Source: Euptelea pleiosperma (Eukaryota; Streptophyta; Magnoliopsida; Ranunculales; Eupteleaceae). Taken from it: a stretch of 64,000 nt of DNA. The notes beneath the pieces were generated by a model. That model made no database searches, had not been told where the DNA came from, and saw only the letters and a list, made by a program, of their open reading frames with translations. Positions 1 through 10,821 of the stretch are shown here, piece after piece (the stretch's first letter is position 1; every line of letters starts with the position of its first letter). The stretch lies in NCBI GenBank assembly GCA_035048495.1, contig CM068547.1, forward strand, positions 8,149,700 through 8,213,699, in the 5' to 3' direction. Both the position numbers and the translations under genes were made by a program.

Positions 1-35
1 TTATATAAAATAAAATTTAGACGGTTAGATTAATT

Positions 36-359
36 TAACAGGGAAATTGTCTCCCCACTTATACCTCTCTTATCGACTTCACAAAGGATGGCCGAGATCT
101 TATCCCCCAAATGGACTATGGATCTCAACCACTCACACCCGGTTTTGGGAAATACTTTGTAGGGGAGTGTCGAGGTCACGGGCCACCCAATATACATGTA
201 TATAACAAAATAGAGAAGTCACTTATCCCCCCTCTTACTGGTTTCACAAAGGATGGCCGAGATCTTATCACCCCAAATGGATGGTGGATGTAAGCCACTC
301 ACACCCGATTTTGACAAACGCTTTGTTGGAGAGTGCCGTGGGCACGAGCCACCTACTAG
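36..359 (+). mobile_element. Helitron-like units in tandem (two copies)
   Basis: Two related units of about 160 bp lie head to tail. The second runs from about 200 to 359. It ends with a short hairpin (GTGCC-GTG-GGCAC, 333-345), then 10 bases, then CTAG (356-359) followed by T. This is the usual 3' end of a plant Helitron (hairpin, CTRR, insertion before T). The unit start TATATAACAAAATAG matches unit starts in the arrays at 4215-5255 and 55392-57438, which lie on the other strand. No protein is encoded, so these are non-autonomous. The window edge cuts into the array. Confidence 0.5.
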
Positions 360-482
360 TTATTTTACATTTTCAGGTTATTTTAAAAATAAAATTATTT
401 TGACTTTTTATTATTATGATGTGACCTATTATAACGGTAATTATAAAAATGGACATATTGATAACATTATTTTTCCAATATA

Positions 483-942
483 ACGGATGTAGATATACCT
501 TGAGTAAAACCACGGTTTTAAAAAAAAATGCTGTTATAACAAAAATAACAGTCGTTATATAACAATAATCCTCGACCCCATTATGTCTTTTTTTTTCATA
601 TTATAATGCTCAAATCCAAAAAAGACGAGATAGGGTTATTTTGAATTATTGTTATTTTTTGTTATCAATAATTTTTTTTTAAATATTAAAATTATATCTT
701 TCTAACCTTTTTTCCTCCGACATAAACGTGACTGATGTGATCCGTTATAACGGCCTTTATAAACAATCATAATAGTAACGTTAATGGACACTTTCATTTA
801 ATCGTTGTAAGCGTCAATTTTTTTTAGAAAGTAACGGTCGTTGCCATTGTAACGAAATAATGGCTGTTATTTTTTGGACATTTTAACGGTATGTAACATA
901 ACGGGCGAGGACCGAATCCATTAACGGCCGTTTTTCAAACCA
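483..942. repeat. GTTATAAC-rich dispersed repeat
   Basis: AT-rich sequence dense in CGTTATAACG-like words and their variants, bounded by ends resembling accacggttttaaaaa and tttttcaaaccaag. The same kind of sequence recurs at about 18840-18940, 31840-31950, 35418-35640, 37620-38470 and 57965-58100, and inside the longer Helitron units. It looks like a non-autonomous element family with subterminal repeats. I could not fix a superfamily or target-site duplication. Confidence 0.4.
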
Positions 943-944
943 AG

Positions 945-1281
945 AGTAAAACCTTGATGACATGAATATGAGCCATGTGGCACACTCTTAGAGGACTCTG
1001 ACTGTTTGAATGTTTTTCTAATTCCTAGGTGGACCTACAAACCAAAAATCAGCTTGATTAGTGATTTCAAACCTTTGGATCTTTGTACCTCAAATAATGT
1101 TCAGATTCCCACGGTTAAAATCAAACCTTGAAAATAATTCCAATCCAACGCCTAGAAATCACTAATCGGGCTGATTTTTGGTTTGTAGGTCCACCTAGGG
1201 ATTGGCCAAACATCCATAGGGTCAATGTCCTCTTAGAGTGAGCCACGTGACTCATATTGCGCCTTGTCATCAAGTTTTACT
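945..1281. mobile_element. Palindromic MITE with G-box
   Basis: The left end (AGTAAAACCTTGATGACA) and the right end (TGTCATCAAGTTTTACT) are inverted copies. The inverted similarity continues for over 100 bp on each side, including the words agccatgtggcaca / gtgagccacgtgac and tggacctacaaaccaaaaatcag / ctgatttttggtttgtaggtcca. No coding capacity. A close relative lies at 60217-60593 and a right-half copy at 31205-31379. A CACGTG G-box core is at 1244-1249. Confidence 0.65.
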
Positions 1282-1665
1282 CCGTGGAGTCGAGGCTTGG
1301 TGAGACTGGTACCCTGTTTTTTCGGATTAAAAGAAGGATCAAAAAGTTCTGACAGACACCCTTCCTTTTCTTTGTTATCATTTCTTCCCACGTGTTTTGG
1401 TCGTGGAAATAAATTTAAAAAAAAAAGACTGGAATCACTCGCTGGAAGTGTGATTCGAATCAAACTAATTAATTGTGCCCCTTTTACTTTCGGATAATTA
1501 ATTGTGCCCAAAGTGACAGCCCTTTGGCTGTTTATGATAGTAGACAGAACGATGCGTTACACGTGATTATAGTGGCGTTTTAGAAGAGGAAGAATACTAC
1601 CAAGCAACCCGAGTTGCACAGATGCAATCCAAAAAAAGACAAGAAAATTGATATCTTTAATTAAA

Positions 1666-1836
1666 GATAGGGTCGGCTCAGGGGACCCCCTTTTTGTGAC
1701 CTCTCTCAGGAGTCGTGTGCTCGGCCATGGATTCCGAGAATCCAATCCAACGGTGGTTGGTAGTGCTGAGCTGGCATTCACTTTTTTCACTTTTGCAAGC
1801 TCTCAGCCACCGTTGGATTCTCAAAAGGGTCGTGAT
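1666..1836. repeat. Palindromic dispersed repeat (copy 1)
   Basis: Starts gggtcggctcaggggacccc and contains paired inverted words around aacggtggttgg and ccaccgttggattctc. A related and more complete copy lies at 31596-31832. Nothing in it looks coding. Just downstream (about 1899-1922) is a small GGCGT-type minisatellite of about four units. Confidence 0.45.
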
Positions 1837-2224
1837 ACAACAGGGTATACCTGAGATCTTTCCAAATGGGGAAGCGACATTTTTGTTCAAAGGGGGCAAG
1901 GCGTGGCGTGGCGTGGCGTGGGGGCAGGTCTCGGTTTCGCCACTGGTGATTTTTGTACTCATCACTGCCTCTGGGCATGGTCATTGATCTCAATTGCGGT
2001 CCATCTTTGTGTTAAATGTTGCTTAAAAATCTTAGCAATCTGATGGTACAGCATTTTGATCAGCAAATCGCAGATGTCTATTGATTGGCGGTCTTGATTG
2101 AGTGCGTGCATGGAGGTTGTCTTTTGAGTAAACTGGGGTTAGGCTGGAGTAAGGGCCCTACTAAACTTTAGGAATACAATACAAAGTTAAAGTAATGGGA
2201 TATTTGTGGTTCTCATTAGATTAT

Positions 2225-3580
2225 GAAAAGCTCCGGGTTGTATAGGACCAGGTCCTGTATGAAGTTTGACAGGAGACCTCTCCCTAAAATGCATATGGCA
2301 CACGCTTTCAGGCCCACTAACCCAGGAATGTTTGGCTCATCCCTTGGTGGACCTACACACCAAAAAACATCTTGATTGATAATGCATAGCTGTCGGATTG
2401 TTTTGAGCTTTTCTTTGTCATGGGCTTGAAGGGGTTGGAACTCATCTACAAGTAGGGGTGTCATTCCGACCCTCTTGTAAGGGGGCCGGCTCTACCCTAC
2501 CCTTTGAAAGTTCTAAAAATAGGGTTTTTTCTATAAATTTCAAGCCCTTAGGGCCGGGCCAGGCCCAGATATGTAAGGCCCTTCTACATAATGGCCGGGC
2601 CACAGTCACACTCAAAGGGGCCCAGCCGTTAGCAAATCATCTTTGTTTTTTTTTTTAAATTATATTCCATATAACTATGCACTATAGGTGCGTGGTATAT
2701 TCAAAATTAAATTAAGTTGCTTTTTTTTTAAAATGAAAAAATGGGTTGTTCCAAGGTCACCTGTCATTGGACACTTAAAGTGTCCAACTATCAATGAGAG
2801 TTCCAGGTTACCTAGGGGATCTAACATTTTTTTGAAAAATAAAACATACAAAAGAAAAGGGGAAAAATCGGTTGACATGGTCTCCCGGTTTCCTTAGGTA
2901 TACGTGTCAAGACATTATTAGTGTTGGACACTATAATTATCCTAAAAAAGATACAATTTTGGGTAATTTTCAAATGATTGAGCCATTCCAAAATTATGAT
3001 CGACCCAAAATTGTTCCCATTTTGAAAAATTTAAGAATGGTTCAAAATCGTTCTTAATGACTTTTTTCTAGTGTAGATTTATAATATATAATTTATTTTA
3101 TCGAGGTTTTTAAAAGACCAAGGTTTCATTTTCAAACATTAATGGTTCACCCTTATAACGAAAAAATTATGATCATTCATAGAAAAATCTACATAGATTA
3201 AACCGAGGAAACGCGTTATCAAGCCAAGTACATTATTCAAGCATCAACTTTTTTTACTTATATTTTTTAATAATCTTCTTCTAGGCCATGAGCCTACCCT
3301 GACCCTGCCCTAGCTAGTTCAAACCCTCTAAGGGCTAGGGCCTCACCCTTATAAGCGAGGGTAGGGTTAGGGCTAGGCCCTACCCTGGCCCGGCCCTTTG
3401 ACAGCCCTAGCTACAAGTTAGAAATCACCAATCGAGCTGATTTTTGGTGGGCAAGTGCACTAATGGCGGGCCAAACTTTCATGAGGTCAATGGGCCCAAA
3501 AGAGTGTGCCACATGGCATTTTGCTGAGGGGTCCTATCAAATTTTGTATAGGATCTGCTCCCATACAAGGGGGTTTCTTT
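2225..3580. mobile_element. Palindromic MITE split by a nested insertion
   Basis: The left arm (about 2225-2444) and right arm (about 3410-3580) are inverted relatives: tataggaccaggtcctgtatg on the left pairs with tttgtataggatctg on the right, followed inwards by matching stretches around catatggcacacgc / agagtgtgccacatggc and ggcccactaaccc / aatgggccc. The arms are separated by the hAT-like element at 2453-3409. Removing that insertion leaves a MITE of about 400 bp from the same broad class as the GCCACGTGGC MITEs elsewhere in the window. Confidence 0.5.
2453..3409. mobile_element. Non-autonomous hAT-like element
   Basis: Ends TAGGGGTGTCA and TGACAGCCCTA are inverted repeats of the hAT kind. 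They are flanked by an 8-bp target-site duplication with one mismatch (tctacaag at 2445-2452, gctacaag at 3410-3417). The sub-ends are rich in GGGCCGGGCC / GGCCCGGCCC. It is 957 bp with no transposase-like reading frame, so it would have needed a transposase in trans. It sits inside an older palindromic element. Confidence 0.6.
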
Positions 3581-4214
3581 GTGAAATAACCATGATACCC
3601 ATAAAAAATTAAAAATTATGGTTTTCCCTCTCTTTTAAATTCCTTAGTACAATACTTGACATTCCATTTGACCATTGATTATCAACATAATGAAATGATA
3701 AATAATATTTTCTAATAAAAAAGACCCTGTGTACCTTGCTCCACCTTGGCCGACTAGAATTTCCTCCATCTAGCCGATCCCTTGATTAAAGTTTAAGCAT
3801 ACTCTCATATCTCTGAGAAAAGATTACTTAATAAGGAAAGATAAAGAAAAAGGGTTACAAAGTTGGGCCCATATTTGAACTTTATTCATTAGAGAGCTTT
3901 AAGTTTAAAGCAAACTAGTAGGCAACACGCAAGTGATTGTAGGGGCATTTTTACAAGAGGTGGCAAAATATGAAAGTTTTGACCCACAGGTAGTTCTGAA
4001 AACATTGGCAAAATAGGTACAATTTGAAAAATTAGCAATTGAAGGGGCAATTCTGAAAGATTAATTTGGAGGGGGCAATTTCCGAAAGATAATTTGGATG
4101 GGCAAATCTGAAAATTGTGGCGCAACTCAAGGACATGTTTTCCTCTTAACATATGTGGTAGTGGCTATAGTTTTTATCAATAATTTATATAAATAATTTA
4201 TTAATTTGGGTGCG
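3581..4214. other. Intergenic, no gene seen
   Basis: AT-rich sequence without a supported gene. The part 3890-4140 shows diffuse repeats of words such as aattctgaaa and ggggca, resembling the stretch near 28780-29080. This suggests a shared old repeat, but I could not define its ends. Confidence 0.3.
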
Positions 4215-5255
4215 CTGTGCCATTGGCACTCCTCGACAAAGAATTTGCCAAAATTAGGTGAGTGGCGGAGATCCACTGTCCATTTGGAAGAGGATTAGAT
4301 CTCAGCCCTTCTTTGTTGATGCTTATAAGAGGTATAAGTAGGGAGACAACCAATGTGTTTTGTTAAATGGCCTATGCCCAAGGCACTCTTCGACAAAAGA
4401 ATTGCAAAAATTGGGTGCCTTCGGCACTCAAACGGTATAACGGACTGGGGCGTTACCGTTTTTTCTATTGTAACGGCAGTTATAACGGATTGTAACGCAC
4501 AGAGGGAGAAATTGGAAAATAACATAAATAACAAAAAATAACAGTGTTGAAATTTAAATTTTGAATAAATTGAGGTCAAATGAGGCGTATTGAGTGGCTG
4601 AAATCTAACTGTCCACATTAGATCGATGGATTTGATCTCAACCACTCTTTATCAAACCGTCCACATTAGATGGATGGATAAGATAAGAGAATACAACTAA
4701 GTTGTCTTGTATATGCGTGGGTGGCCCATGCCCACGGCACTTTCCGACAAAGTGTTTGTCAAAATCGGGTGGGAGTTAATCTCAGCCATCGATATGAAGC
4801 ATATTGAAGCCATATAAGATAAGAGGGGTATAAGAAAACCATTAAATTTCCGTTAAATTCTATTTTTTTTTAATTTTAAAATTTCAAATTTTAAAATTTG
4901 AATTTCAGCACCAGTTTTTTTTCGTTTAAATCATTAAAATCTATTTTTTCTATTTTTGCCCCTGGCCGCTTCAATCCGTTTTAATAGCTATTTTAACGGT
5001 AACATCCCTCTCGAGGCATAAAAAGTGCGGCTCCTGAGCCTGACCCTTAGGCTATATGTAAATCCAACCCATTTCATTCCTTATATGTAGGTAAATAGTA
5101 GGTGACCCGTGCCCACGACACTCATCGACAAAGCATTTGTCAAAATTGGGTGTGAGTGGCTGAGATCCACTGTCCATTTGGTGTGATAAGATCTCAACCA
5201 TCCTTTATGAAGCCAGATAAGAGGGGGAGACAACCGTCCTGTTTTATTACATAGA
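4215..5255 (-). mobile_element. Helitron-like tandem array
   Basis: Several units in head-to-tail order, read on the minus strand. The unit order (short, long with a GTTATAACG core, short) matches the beginning of the array at 55392-57438. The 5' end on the minus strand reads TCTATGTAATAAAACAGG at 5255, preceded by A as expected for a Helitron insertion. Unit junctions carry versions of GTGCC(N)3GGCAC hairpins near 4215, 4370, 4730 and 5110. The 3' CTAG terminus is degraded here. No Rep/helicase gene. Confidence 0.45.
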
Positions 5256-5322
5256 TTGTAAGAAAATGACTTTGAATTTATACATGCCAAACTAACTGTT
5301 TGACTTATAAGTCAGTGTCTTA

Positions 5323-5602
5323 GGGGGCGCTTGGCAACACAAAAATAAGTAACTTATTGACTTTTATAAGCCAAAAAGTTAGTTTGGATGTGTTTCATAT
5401 TTTAACTTTTGAAAAGTAAAAAACTATCTTAAAATTGAAGCTAAACTTTTTAGCTTTTAACTTCTAAGGGAAATTATTTCTCAAATATTAGAATGCCTCT
5501 AACGATTTAAATTCTATGACTTTTTTGGAGGTAAAAAAATCAACTAGTAACTTCTACTACAAGTACTAGAAGTGCTTTTACTTCTCATTCCCAAACGCCC
5601 TC
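5323..5602. mobile_element. MITE with GGGGGCG termini
   Basis: A 280-bp segment starting GGGGGCGCTTGGCAACAC and ending TTCCCAAACGCCCTC, with TA on both sides. Terminal inverted similarity and size fit a PIF/Harbinger-type MITE, though the 3-bp target duplication is not clean. A partial relative ends at about 37293 inside the WRKY intron. Confidence 0.45.
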
Positions 5603-6658
5603 TAACAAATTTTTGCTTCCACATAACAGCTTTTAAATTTAACAACTTAATTTAGAAGTTACTTTTTGTTTCCAAAAAAAAATTGCCAAATAAGATGAGA
5701 TATATTTAAAGAAGTGCAACTATGAATGGAGCTATAGATTTATTATGAGAAGCCTTTTTCATTTGACAAGAGAATCCTTCCATTGTTATGTCAAATAAGT
5801 AGGGAAAGAGAGAGATGATTGTCACCATGACGGATCCCTTTGGAGCTTCTAAAATAATGGTGTCCCGTTTGATGTATATCGAGAAGCTAGGAATGGTAAA
5901 AGCATTCCTTGACCTACGTCACCCACCTAGGAGATCATCTTGTTAGAGTTCAGAGACGGGTTGGGGGGGGGGGGTAATACTTACATCGGTCTAACTTGTT
6001 TTCGAACCGGGGTCTGACCGATTTGATCAGCAGTTCGGTGTTTAAAACATTGGTTCTTGTTAGTAAAATCCTTATTATATATCCCTTATCCTAATCATTG
6101 AATCATTGTTTTAGGTAGCTCCTTATTTTTTAACTTCCTATTGCTAGCTGCAGTTTCTCTCATTGCTTTTAGACCTTTTAATGATGTTTTACTCCCATAT
6201 CCAAGGGTTGACATTGAAGTAGCATTGTACTATAAGTACCAACAGAATTATGACATCGTTGTAGCCTGTATTTCTAGAATGGATAGTTGAAAAAACGTAG
6301 GGCGAACCATCCACCCAAAAAGTTTTTAAAATGTAATCAAGTTCTTTTTTTAGCATCATTGCCTATGTGGTGGGTACCTTAGGTAAGGCCAGAAATGGGG
6401 CAGGCCAAATCTTAGATCCGATCCAATCCAATCCAATCAGAACCTGTATTTTGTGGGTCTGAATCCTTAAGATAAGATCCCAATCAACAAGGGTAGTTTG
6501 ACCTGAGTCATTTTGACTTGGGTTTGGATATGGTTTCTAGTAGTTATATATGGGTTTGGTCTTATGTTCCTTAATATCATCAGTAGCTATTTTGCAGTGA
6601 ACCCAACCCATATCATCCATATATGGGTTGGACCTGGATCTTCTCCTTTATTCATAAA

Positions 6659-6975
6659 TTTTTTTTTTTTGATAAGTCAAGAAAGTAGATTAAAAAGAGG
6701 AGATCGAGAAGATCTCAACGAACAAAGAAACTGGAAAGAATACAAAGAGCAACAAAATAAAACAACTATCTTGCCAACAATATCTCAAACCTAAACACCA
6801 TACCCAAGAAAAAGACGCATCGCAATGCTGCCCCATCTATGAAGGAGGGCCTTAATACCAATGATGGTCTCTTGAAGAGAGCCTACTTCTCCTCTAAATA
6901 TCCTTTTGTTCCTCTCCCTACAAATCCCCCATATTATCGTAAATGATAACATCCTCCATAAGATCTCCCCCCTTG
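6659..6975 (-). pseudogene. LINE 3'-end remnant (copy 1)
   Basis: Read on the minus strand, the frame contains WRMLSFTIIWGICRERNKRIF, which matches the conserved C-terminal tail of plant L1-type LINE ORF2 proteins (zf-RVT region). It ends in a short 3' UTR and a TTATCAAAAAAAAAA tail (poly-T at 6661-6670 on the plus strand). The upstream part of the 187-codon frame (to 7354) is not recognisable RT. This is a 5'-truncated retrotransposition product without function. Confidence 0.5.
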
Positions 6976-7426
6976 CTGATAGGTTGATCTTGGGCCATTT
7001 GCATAACAATATTCTAATTGACTTCGGCATCGCCCAAGACATGCCACTTGGGCATAATGTGGTTTCCTTTAGTTTGTTTGGATTCTTCTTGAGCACTGTG
7101 GACCTTGTTGAGATTGTGGTCGCCCTTCTAGATTGCATGACGATTTCTTGATTCGTCGTAGTAGCTGCTTCCACCTCTATCATATCACCCATTTCTACCT
7201 CTATTACCTTACATCTTGATCTTTTCTCCTTTTCCTTATTGCCAAAATTGTCTTTTTGTCTGATCAGTCGATCGTCTAGGAGTCGATCACAAATTTGGAC
7301 CAAGCTAACCACATGAGACTCCGGAGCTATTTTCGGATGCTTCCAAACCGCCATTTTCTTCCAAGTTAGGCTTTGAATCGCGAGGATTCACAACAGGCGT
7401 TATGGATCCTTATCTATATCTATATA

Positions 7427-7587
7427 TCTATACTATAGTAGAGAAGCGAGCAGCGTCGTTTTCTCTCCTCCACATCAAGTTGATGTGGCACTCTCCTCAT
7501 GCAGAGTGCCATGTCACCTCTCTCATCCACTTGACTCTACCCTATCTTTTTTATCTTTTTCAGGAATACCCCATTGACACTTTAAGT
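7427..7587 (+). mobile_element. Helitron 5' fragment cut by duplication junction
   Basis: Begins A|TCTATACTATAGTAGAGAAG like the full element at 9042 and stops after 161 bp, where the second copy of the duplication begins. It is a by-product of the tandem duplication rather than a separate insertion. Confidence 0.65.
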
Positions 7588-9202
7588 GGTAATACTTACA
7601 TCGGTCTAACTTGTTTTCGAACCGGGGTCTGACCGAGTTGATCAGCAGTTCGGTGTTTAAAACATTGGTTCTTGTTAGTAAAATCCTTATTATATATCCC
7701 TTATCCTGATCATTGAATCATTGTTTTAGGTAGCTCCTTATTTTTTAACTTCCTATTGCTAGCTGCAGTTTCTCTCATTGCTTTTAGACCTTTTAATGAT
7801 GTTTTACTCCCATATCCAAGGGTTGACATTGAAGTAGCATTGTACTATAAGTACCAACAGAATTATGACATCGTTGTAGCCTGTATTTCTAGAATGGATA
7901 GTTGAAAAAACGTAGGGCGAACCATCCACCCAAAAAGTTTTTAAAATGTAATCAAGTTCTTTTTTTAGCATCATTGCCTATGTGGTGGGTACCTTAGGTA
8001 AGGCAAGAAATGGGGCAGGCCAAATCTTAGATCCGATCCAATCCAATCCAATCAGAACCTGTATTTTGTGGGTCTGAATCCTTAAGATAAGATCCCAATC
8101 AACAAGGGTAGTTTGACCTGAGTCATTTTGACTTGGGTTTGGATATGGTTTCTAGTAGTTATATATGGGTTTGGTCTTATGTTCCTTAATATCATCAGTA
8201 GCTATTTTGCAGTGAACCCAACCCATATCATCCATATATGGGTTGGACCTGGATCTTCTCCTTTATTCATAAATTTTTTTTTTTTGATAAGTCAAGAAAG
8301 TAGATTAAAAAGAGGAGATCGAGAAGATCTCAACGAACAAAGAAACTGGAAAGAATACAAAGAGCAACAAAATAAAACAACTATCTTGCCAACAATATCT
8401 CAAACCTAAACACCATACCCAAGAAAAAGACGCATCGCAATGCTGCCCCATCTATGAAGGAGGGCCTTAATACCAATGATGGTCTCTTGAAGAGAGCCTA
8501 CTTCTCCTCTAAATATCCTTTTGTTCCTCTCCCTCCAAATCCCCCATATTATCGTAAATGATAACATCCTTCATAAGATCTCCCCCCTTGCTGATAGGTT
8601 GATCTTGGGCCATTTGCATAACAATATTCTAATTGACTTCGGCATCGCCCAAGACATGCCACTTGGGCATAATGTGGTTTCCTTTGGTTTGTTTGGATTC
8701 TTCTTGAGCACTGTGGACCTTGTTGAGATTGTGGTCGCCCTTCTAGATTGCATGACGATTTCTTGATTCGTCGTAGTAGCTGCTTCCACCTCTATCATAT
8801 CACCCATTTCTACCTCTATTACCTTACATCTTGATCTTTTCCCCTTTTCCTTATTGCCAAAATTGTCTTTTTGTCTGATCAGTCGATCGTCTAGGAGTCG
8901 ATCACAAATTTGGACCAAGCTAACCACATGAGACTCCGGAGCTATTTTCGGATGCTTCCAAACCGCCATTTTCTTCCAAGTTAGGCTTTGAATCGCGAGG
9001 ATTTACAACAGGCGTTATGGATCCTTATCTATATCTATATATCTATACTATAGTAGAGAAGCGAGCAGCGTCGTTTTCTCTCCTCCACATCAAGTTGATG
9101 TGGCACTCTCCTCATGCAGAGTCCCATGTCACCTCTCTCATCCACTTGACTCTACCCTATCTTTTTTATCTTTTCCAAGAATACCCCATTGACACTTTAA
9201 GT
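7588..9202. repeat. Tandem segmental duplication, copy 2
   Basis: Second copy of 5973-7587, offset exactly 1,615 bp without indels over most of its length. Here the Helitron that begins at 9042 continues intact past the duplication edge, so this edge is the original locus order. Confidence 0.9.
8274..8590 (-). pseudogene. LINE 3'-end remnant (copy 2)
   Basis: Duplicate of the remnant at 6659-6975. In this copy the open frame is shortened by a base change in the ILWRML region, so the two copies already differ in coding state. Confidence 0.45.
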
Positions 9203-10328
9203 AATGCACCTCAAACATTAAGGACTTTTTAGACTTTCTAACCAACTCAATTTATTTTTCTTTAAAATCTCAATTATTTATTCCTTAATTCTCTCTTTCA
9301 TTCTTAAAATATTTATTCATTCGTTCTTAAATTCATCTTTCTCAACGTCTCTTAACACCATTTTATTTTTCAAAACATAACATTCATAACCTTCTATTTA
9401 TGTTTCAATCAAAACGTTTATCCCATTACCACCGCCTCCATTATGGCATTCGAATGACTTTCCATCTCATTTCTTCAATTTTTACAACATTTTAATTTTG
9501 TTTCAATTGAAACGTTTTTCCCATTAACATCACTTCCATTATTGACATCTAATGCCTCTCCATATTTCGTTAATAAATAAATGTCCATTTAATTAGCCAT
9601 TAATTCGGTCATATATAAATATTAGGGTTTAGGTAGGGTTCTCACATTTTCTCTCTCCGACTGAGCTTCTTCGAATGACGAAGACACAAAAGCAGGAGAA
9701 AAGCCAATATGGTTCGATATCTTTACCATCTCTTCTAAATTTTTTTTTCTTTCAATGAGTTGTCTCTGCTGAATACTTGATTTGAGCTTCTAAAAGAATT
9801 GTTATTCAATTATTTACATTTATGTTTATGTTTAGACTTTAGAATGATTGTTTGTTTATTTGTAGGATTTCAATTTTTTAGGATTGGATAAATCTTTGAA
9901 GGTAAAAACGAATATTATAAATTTTTTTTTTCTTCCATTGTTAACTCTTTTTTTATTTTCTTATCATGTTTTACAGGCTAAGAGGATGTTGTTGAAGATA
10001 ACGAAGAGAGGATTATAAATAAAAATAATATGAAGATGGGGAGAATTGATGAAATGATCGTCACTATTATGGACATAGTGGATGTGCTGTTGTGCGATGC
10101 TTGAATGTAAAAATGAAGATTATAAAAATTTATTTTTTATTTTCTTTTGGTGTTAGCAATTTTTTTTCATTTTCTTATCATTTTTAGAGATGATGAAGGG
10201 AAAGGGAATAGTTAAGCAATTTTTCTGTATTATTTCCCACTACAATTAGATGTAGATATAAAAATTAATTGTTGTTAGTTTGTATTTTCTATTTCTACCT
10301 GTGCTTTAGCACGGGCTTTCATTACTAA
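9042..10328 (+). mobile_element. Non-autonomous Helitron (1,287 bp)
   Basis: 5' end A|TCTATACTATAGTAGAGAAG. The 3' end has a hairpin (CCTGTGC-TTTA-GCACGGG, about 10297-10314), then 10 bases, then CTAA (10325-10328) and T. These are canonical Helitron features: 5'-TC, 3' hairpin plus CTRR, insertion between A and T. No Rep/helicase frame is present. Its 3' end lies about 490 bp upstream of the start codon of the WDR7-like gene. Confidence 0.65.
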
Positions 10329-10821
10329 TATAGGTAAAAAATGTTCAAAGTTGGATTTGGATTTACATAGATCCCCTCTGGATCGGATACATTTAATGCC
10401 CTTATCCTAGAGGAGGGTACATGGGGACCAAGGTTGCCCATTAGGCCGGACCCTAATGGTCTTGGGCTTCAATTACATTTACAGGCCCGATGGTCTGGGC
10501 CCGAATTATTTTAAGACCCATTAAATAATGGGCTTAAATTTATATAAATTTGTCCCTGACTGAAACTAAAGGCTCGGCCCGTTATATCTATTACTGGGCC
10601 GGGCTGAAATGTTTGAGCCTTTGAGGTATAATGGACGAGCAGGGCTTGGGCCTAGCTAGATATATCTTGGTCTGAATTAGGCCAAACTCGGCCCATTAAT
10701 ACTTGGGACTGGGAAGTCATCGGCGCTCAAATGTATCTATGCGTATAACGGACTGTTCTGTCATTCCACCGCTTCACGTCGGTCTTGGATGTGATCCCGG
10801 CGTATCTGAACTCGTTCGGGG
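10329..10821 (+). other. Upstream region of the WDR7-like gene
   Basis: The stretch 10430-10700 is dominated by GGCCC/GGGCC-type words (for example gcccattaggccgg, ggcccattaata), probably another decayed repeat related to 58690-58920. The last about 100 bp should contain the 5' UTR of the WDR7-like gene. I see no convincing TATA box; a TATA-less promoter is plausible for a housekeeping gene. Confidence 0.35.

Larger units (their letters stand above)
5973..7587. repeat. Tandem segmental duplication, copy 1
   Basis: The 1,615 bp are repeated immediately downstream at 7588-9202 with roughly ten single-base differences. The segment contains a LINE 3' remnant (minus strand) and the first 161 bp of a Helitron, which is cut at the junction. 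Confidence 0.9.

Noticed and set aside
1233..1511. Overlapping small frames on both strands at 1233-1993
   Set aside because: They lie across palindromic MITE arms, which produces open frames on both strands by symmetry.
1899..1922. GGCGT repeats as a regulatory or structural element
   Set aside because: Only about four short units; too little to claim more than a minisatellite.
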